Shown: piece after piece, positions 9,336-14,084 of the stretch
Layout of the letters: every line of letters begins with the position of its first letter
Position numbering within the stretch: the first letter of the stretch is position 1
Source: Auxenochlorella pyrenoidosa
Taxonomy: Eukaryota > Chlorophyta > Trebouxiophyceae > Chlorellales > Chlorellaceae
DNA: 14,084 nucleotides
Direction of reading: 5' to 3'
NCBI GenBank assembly: GCA_001430745.1
Contig: KQ481938.1
Span: 1,670,764 to 1,684,847 of the forward strand
Notes under the pieces: model-generated
Seen by the model: only the letters and a program-made list of their open reading frames with translations
What the model was told of the DNA's origin: nothing
Database searches by the model: none
Program-made: the position numbers and the translations under genes

Positions 9336-10312
9336 GTTGGTCTGACCAGCGCTGCTTGGCTCGAGCTGAGCATGCACCGCAGGCTGCACGCACAGCGGGC
9401 TGCACCGACACTGCGCCCCAGGTCGAGCATGTCTGTCTTGGCCTTGTGCTCGCAGGCCCACATGTACAAGGCCGTCGTGCGCGCCACGCTCCGCAAGCAG
9501 CGCAGCGCTGCCCTCGATCATGATCAGCTGCCGCCGCTGCTGCATGACAGCGATGTGCCGGGCACCGCAGAGCCGGACATCCTGCACTAGCTGGTGCAGC
9601 TGGTGAGCTGGGCTTGCGCCATGCCTGCAGACGCGTTGCTCTCTTCCAAGGCTGGCTGCCAAGGGGGAAGGCCCAGCTGTGAACTGTGCTGTTTTTGCTG
9701 CAACCACACCTCTTGCTGCCTGACCCTCCCTCCTCAGCACCCCTCACCCCCAGGGCCCCCACCCCCGTCCCCACCCACCCATCCCCACCCCCTGCGCACG
9801 GCATGCTAACACAAGTTCCGCTCCCTGCTGGCAGGGTGCCTGGCTGCTGTCAAGGTGAGGATTTGGGCACGGCGCGGCGGCATGCGCCTCCCCCCCGCTC
9901 TTGTGCGGTGACGGGCGCTGCATCCGGCGGCTCCACAAGTTCTGCATCGCTCCAACTCTCGGTTGGCCTAAGTTGCAGGTGTAAGCGCCAGCGCTGCGTC
10001 GACCACAACTCTCGGCTGCACTGGCAGCGCAGCCCTGGCCTTGACTGCAGCCGAGCGTGGTCTGCTTAAGCCTGCTCTGCCCAGCTTTTGCCCAGCTCAG
10101 CGCGGCACCTCCAGTGCTTTCTGCCACAAGCAGCGCTCCCCTCCTCTTTCTGCGCAGAGGCGGGAGCGGCAGATCAGCGGCCGTCCCGTGCCACCTCTGC
10201 GCAGGGCTGGCTGTATGCAGCTGCGGGCAGGCCGCTGCCCAAGTTCACCCTGGTTGCGATCATCCCAGCCAAGGAGCGGCGGACGGCTGTGCAGGCGCTG
10301 CAGTCGCGCACC
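9336..10312. other. Unresolved stretch between the two foldback repeats
   Basis: Coding-like codon use appears on both strands and breaks from frame to frame, so I assign no gene. Minus strand, 9600-9470: frame with LVQDVRLCGARHIAVMQQRR, then a different frame at 9480-9425 with LYMWACEHKAKTDMLDLG. Plus strand, 9462-9590: frame with MYKAVVRATLRKQRSAALDH ending in TAG. Plus strand, 10160-10310: frame with GRPLPKFTLVAIIPAKERR. A splice-like unit lies at 9805-9860: GCTAAC branch-like site, pyrimidine run, CAG, 20 nt (9835-9854), then GTGAGG. The region may hold internal exons of the plus-strand unit or the debris of rearranged gene copies. The direct repeat CAACTCTCGGYTG occurs at 9953 and 10006. 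Confidence 0.4.
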
Positions 10313-10456
10313 GCCTACACGCAGTCAACGCGCCAGTTTATGGTGACTGCGCCCCGACCCTCAGGCAGCTCCAGCCTGGCACCCGTGCGCACAGCTGGAG
10401 CTGCCCCAGGGCCGGGGCGCAGTCACCGTCGACTGGCACGTGGACTGTGTGTAGGC
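10313..10456. repeat. Foldback inverted repeat 2 (63-bp arms, 18-nt loop)
   Basis: Arms 10313-10375 and 10394-10456 are reverse complements at 54 of 63 positions; three of the nine mismatches are G-U pairs in plus-strand RNA. The right arm on the plus strand reads LELPQGRGAVTVDWHVDCV and a TAG stop. The left arm on the minus strand reads LELPEGRGAVTINWRVDCV and a TAG stop. The two copies face away from each other, with their amino ends meeting at the loop. Similarity ends two bases past the stop codon on both sides. Confidence 0.9.
10394..10454 (+). CDS. Possible terminal exon of an unrecognised plus-strand gene
   Basis: The frame ending at TAG 10452-10454 reads LELPQGRGAVTVDWHVDCV with strongly G/C-ending codons, and a possible acceptor (GCACAG) precedes it at 10393. 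A pyrimidine-rich 3' UTR-like stretch with TGTAA at 10717 follows, and the inverted copy keeps the same peptide through mostly conservative changes. These points favour a real terminal exon. I cannot connect it by a continuous model to the possible first exon at 8946, and the upstream plus-strand frame runs out of phase with it. It may be a relic. No domain recognised. Confidence 0.35.
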
Positions 10457-11314
10457 AAGCAGAAGGCTGCTGCCGGATTCTCAGGTCCCCTGGCAGAGCA
10501 GTGGCATCCTCCTTACCTGTTCAACCTGCACCCCTCGACTTTCAGTGGGTAGCCCCCAGATTGGTTCCCAGTTTTCCTTGCACCAAGATCCTGAATTCTC
10601 CATGCATACCCCCTTGCTTGTCTCCTCTGTATCCCTCACCATTTCCTCCTATCATGTTGCAACCTGCCGTATTTTATTGCCCGCCAGCAACACCGCTGTC
10701 GGTCCTGTCCGCCAGCTGTAAGCAACTGCATGTGTTGGGCAAACCGATGGGGGCAGTGTCTTAATGTGAGGGGGGCAGCTCTTTCTGGCCTGTCGACCTC
10801 TCGCTGCTGCTGCTCTTGCTGGCCTTAGCCGAGTGTGCTTCCAGCTGGTCTCTGGTTCACACCGGTGAGGAGTCCAGGCCGTGGGTTGCAAAAAGAGCAC
10901 AGCTGTGCTTCGAGGGTTGGAAAGAGCGGAGTGAAGAGGGGGTCCTGCTGGGCCGCAGGAAGGGATCCAAGCCTCTTACCAGGAATGATGTAGGCACACC
11001 GCCGCAATTGTCCATCCGGCAGCCTGCAAAGGCTAGCTTGCTGCTAAATGGTACATGCAGGCACATCCTCATGACATGCAAATTGACAATTCCGACAACG
11101 CCGCCGCCTTGTTCCGCCGCCCCCCTGCGCAACGCTTCGGGTTGTGCACAACACTTGCCGCGTGTCCAAAGTTGGAAGAAAACTGGCGTCAAAAAGAGGC
11201 AGGGCGGTGACCGGGCAATGCAAGCTGGTCTCCGGAAAGGAGTCGCCAGCAAATGTCAACATGCACTGAATGTGCCAAATTAGGGAGAGAATACAGCAAA
11301 AATGGTACAGTGCA
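10457..11314. other. Convergent intergenic region between the plus-strand unit and the VASt gene
   Basis: The first 280 bp are T/C-rich and AT-richer than their surroundings, like an algal 3' UTR. The remainder should include the 3' UTR of the minus-strand VASt gene. I found no TTACA (minus-strand TGTAA) between 10720 and 11314, so that gene's poly(A) site is not identified. No gene, tRNA or structured repeat is seen. Confidence 0.45.
10717..10721 (+). terminator. TGTAA poly(A) signal, plus strand
   Basis: TGTAA lies about 263 nt past the TAG at 10452, within a 3' UTR-like stretch. It is the main reason to think that something on the plus strand was transcribed through here. Confidence 0.4.
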
Positions 11315-14084
11315 TCAGCCAGCTGCTCCCGCATGCTGCTGCAGGCGCGCCGCCAGGCCCGCTGCCGCCGCTGCAAGGCTGTCCAGCTGCAGGCGCCACG
11401 CCTCGCTCTGGTCCCGCAGCTGCTGCACAGCCCGGTGCAGCGCAGCCAGGTCCCTGCCCAGCCCGGCTATCAAGGCCGCATGCTGTGCTGCTCTGCCGTC
11501 GGCGGCACTGTCGTTCAGGCCCGGCAGGGCTGCCGTGAAGGGTGCTGGGTGGGTGTGCAGGTGCGCAAGCTGCTGCCGCTGCTGCAGCAGCATGGCCGTC
11601 TGCAGGGCCAGGATGATGCAGCCCATGGCGCACACAGCGGCGGGTCCGCTCAGCGCCCGCACGGCACGCACAGCGCCGAGCAGCAGGCTCAGCAGCCAGC
11701 TCATCAGCGCGAGCCCTGGGGAGGCGACCACTCGCGCCGCATGCACCGCCCTGGAACGTGCTCGGGCTGGCCGCTTCGAATGCTGCTGCAGGTGTGGGTG
11801 CTGCTGCTGCTGCTGCTGCGCCGCCTGCTTGGCTGTGGGGCTTGGGCAGGTGCTGCAGGCCCGATGCGCAGGAAGAGAGGGCATGGTCAAGAACCGTTGT
11901 AACCTGTTGTTTAAGGGTGGGGCCTGCACCCTGCCGCCTCGGCGTTGCTGCCTCACCCAGAGTAGGCCCGTGCCCGACCCCGGGCGCCAACAGTGCGCCG
12001 CTCACCTCTGGCTCCCCAGCCTGCTCAGCGACGCCGTGCGCTGCGGGCTGTGCGAGCCCCCGCTGTGGGACGCGCCCTCTCCAATACCGACCAGGCGGCT
12101 TGGGGAGCGGCGGTGCCGCGCCAGCACCGGCAGCTGCCTGCCCACTGGCACCCCCGCAGATAGCGAGGGGGCTCGGGAGTGGCGCTTTGCATGCTGCGGG
12201 CCCCGCCTGGTGGCAGGAGGGCGCCAGGGGAGCGTGGGCAGGGTGCGCAAGTGAGTACAGGTGCACCGCGTGGCGGGCAGAGCAGAGCATGTTGTCAACA
12301 CAGGCCTCTGGTCTCCCTGCTTCAGCGATGCAAACCTCAACCAGCACAGCTGGCCTGCTCTGTCCTGCCCTCCTCACCCCAGCAACGCGCCCCACTCTGC
12401 CTCTGCTGTGCCGGTGCGGTGGTGGTGGCCGCGTGCAGGCTCAGCCGACAGCCGCTCCATGGCCTGCAGGCGGCCAGGCACAAGCAGCACCCCACCCGCA
12501 AGGGGCGTCAGCGCTGCGCCACCCGCGCCCACACGGTCGCACAACGGCTCAAGGCGCATAGGCCTAACTTGGATCTCCCCCTTCTCCCTCTCTCCTGTCC
12601 CAGCGTTGTTTGCCCCCCCTGTCCCGCCTCTCACCAACTCCTTGAACTGGTGTGCTGCCTCCAGAGAGCTGTCAAAGGTGCCCTTCTCAATGAAGCCCCT
12701 CCACAACGTCTTCTGCAGGGCAGGCACGTGCCATGCAGCAGAAGGGGGAGCACACAGCGGGGTTGAGCGAGGCAAGCAGCGGCAACGAAAGTTGAGGGAT
12801 GTAGCGGCGCAGGACGCAAGTGCACACAAGCTGGGCCGGCCGCTGCCGTGGCACTCCAGACCCGCCATGAGGCACAGGACAGCTCCAGCGCTCGCTGCCA
12901 GCGCGGCTTGCCTTGGTGAAGGGGACCTTGACGTGCACCGTGACGCGGCAGCCGTCCCCGGCGGGCACCACGTCCCAGCGCGACTCCACGCTGCAGGGCG
13001 GGTAGCCGGGCCGCAGTGCGAACCATGCGTGAGCGCGCAGCCAAGCAGCCTGGCTCAGCCCAGCGCTTGCTACTGGTTAAGAACACAACCGCCGCACCCG
13101 ACTTGCTGGGCAGCCCGACAGGTCGGGTGCAGTCGGGCCCTCGGGCCCCCAGGTTGCACACAAGACATGCAGAGGAGCCCAGCGGGCACGGCGCACCTGA
13201 AGTGGTCGGCATACGGGATGTCGCTCATCACCTGCCGCGTCTCCAGCACCAGGTGGGGGCCTGCAAACACCTGCCCCACAGCCAGGAGCGTGCCAGGGAG
13301 GCACGGAGCATGGTGGGTGAGGGCTTGACATTGGGATAGCGAGGCAGACGCCAGCTTGACATGCCAGCCTCGCTCTTCCTAGCAACAGCAGCCGATTTTC
13401 CGGGTTCAGCCCAGCCCTAGAGGACTCTACCGCTGCCTCACCTGCAGCCGCTGCGTCTGGTGGCACATGGCCTGCGGCGGCCCGATGCGCGCCTTGACGG
13501 GCGAGACAAACTGAAGGTCGCGCACCAGCCCCACCTGGGGAAGAGGGGCAGGCAGGGGCAGCAAGCAGCAGGAAGGAACACCGGTTGGTTGGTGGGCAAG
13601 GGCAGCGCCGCAATGCTCCACGAGCATGGCAGGCAGGCAGGCAGCGACCTGGGCAGCTGCCCTATGGGGTGCAAGGCGCCGGCACACTTGCAGACAGCGC
13701 GGAGAGCCCCTGGCCCGGCTCGCCTTGTAGTGGCGCTGCCACTTGGAGATGCGGATGTTGGTGTCGCCGCGCCGCGCGTGCAGAGTGGCCAGGAAGTCGC
13801 TGCCGTTGCGCAGGAAGTGGCACCAGAAGTCGGCGGGCTGGCAGGGCAGGTCGAACGCCTGCGCGCAGGGGCCAGGGGCGTGTGCTGTGCGGGCAGGGCC
13901 AGGTGCGGCGGCGAGGGAACCATGCGTGCGCACGTGCAGGCACAGAGCTTATGGCCCGCTGCTTCGCCCCATCCAGCCCTCCCCGCCGCCAAGCCGCCCC
14001 GCCCCACGCACCAGCACATGCTGCATGCCCGGGTCCACAGGCGGCGCCGGCGGCGCCTCTGCCGAGTGCCCAAACTCTGCGTCC
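11315..14084 (-). CDS. VASt (StART-like) domain lipid-transfer protein, C-terminal part (start lies off right edge)
   Basis: Exons on the minus strand: 14084-14012 (partial), 13858-13724, 13534-13442, 13270-13197, 12990-12912, 12712-12635, 12463-12378, 12206-12006 and 11852-11315, giving 451 residues. Residues 25-177 form a VASt domain, with the landmarks FDLPCQPADFWCHFL, ISKWQRHYK, DLQFVSPVKARIGPP, LVLETRQVMSDIPYADHF, VESRWDVVPAGDGCRVTV and KTLWRGFIEKGT. A Ser/Arg-rich linker follows, then a QQQQQQ run, two hydrophobic segments (about 317-334 and 342-362) and an Ala/Leu/Gln-rich coiled-coil-like tail. Relatives include plant VAD1-type proteins and the yeast Lam and animal GRAMD1/Aster sterol carriers, which are anchored in the ER at contacts with the plasma membrane and usually carry a GRAM domain before VASt; that part would lie off the window. 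Sterol transfer is inferred from the family. Two introns (13535-13723 and 12713-12911) use GC donors. The linker exon 12463-12378 is the least certain. Confidence 0.87.

Noticed and set aside
9195..10456. Hairpins as bacterial-type terminators, CRISPR repeats or transposon terminal repeats
   Set aside because: There is no U-run, no regular spacer array and no target-site duplication. The arms are adjacent rather than bounding an element with a transposase, and they read as protein segments.
11803..11820. CTG/CAG triplet run as a notable microsatellite
   Set aside because: It is short and simply encodes the poly-Gln run in the VASt protein linker.
11280..12395. Minus-strand open frame of 371 codons in another frame over the VASt tail
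   Set aside because: The alternative frame gives two hydrophobic segments and a helical tail, and joins in phase to the VASt exons; this frame is Ala/Pro/Gly noise.
12261..13328. Plus-strand open frame of 355 codons
   Set aside because: It runs antisense across several VASt exons and introns that make domain sense on the minus strand.
1..14084. tRNA, rRNA or other known structured RNA genes
   Set aside because: No cloverleaf boxes or rRNA-like stretches were seen on reading both strands; a covariance-model search could not be run.

Overview
The window looks like nuclear DNA of a GC-rich green microalga, most likely a Chlorella-type trebouxiophyte. Coding sequence is strongly G/C-ending. Genes are cut into many exons by 126-300 nt introns, and TGTAA, the green-algal poly(A) signal, appears downstream of two gene ends. 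The recognisable proteins are eukaryotic. The lineage is inferred from style and was not checked by any search.

Layout. Three multi-exon genes lie on the minus strand. (1) 1-1506: the 5' part of a CG-1 domain gene (CAMTA-like transcription factor) that runs off the left edge. (2) 2880-8490: a complete 15-exon gene of about 910 codons for an EGT1-type ergothioneine biosynthesis enzyme. It is a fusion of an EgtD-like histidine methyltransferase, a DinB-like iron-binding domain and an EgtB-like FGE-sulfatase domain, in the fungal Egt1 order. (3) 11315-14084: the 3' part of a VASt (StART-like) lipid-transfer gene with C-terminal membrane segments and a coiled-coil-like tail; its start lies off the right edge. 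I rebuilt the exon joins by hand, requiring splice sites, phase and domain continuity. All joins keep frame, and three of the 25 introns need GC-AG splicing.

Between EGT1 and the VASt gene (about 8.5-11.3 kb) is a different region. It holds a possible plus-strand gene or gene relic, beginning with an Ala/Gly/Pro-rich stretch plus a coiled-coil-like segment and ending with a short terminal exon followed by a 3' UTR-like stretch with TGTAA. The two ends of this unit each carry a foldback inverted repeat with 63-bp arms: 9195-9335 (15-nt loop, 61 of 63 pairs) and 10313-10456 (18-nt loop, 54 of 63 pairs). Each repeat is a piece of apparent coding sequence facing an inverted copy of itself. This is the least explained and most interesting part of the window. 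It could be a source of hairpin RNA, or the scar of an inversion between two tandem gene copies.

The three recognised genes do not form a pathway with each other. EGT1 acts alone here; the EGT2-type C-S lyase needed to finish ergothioneine is not in the window.
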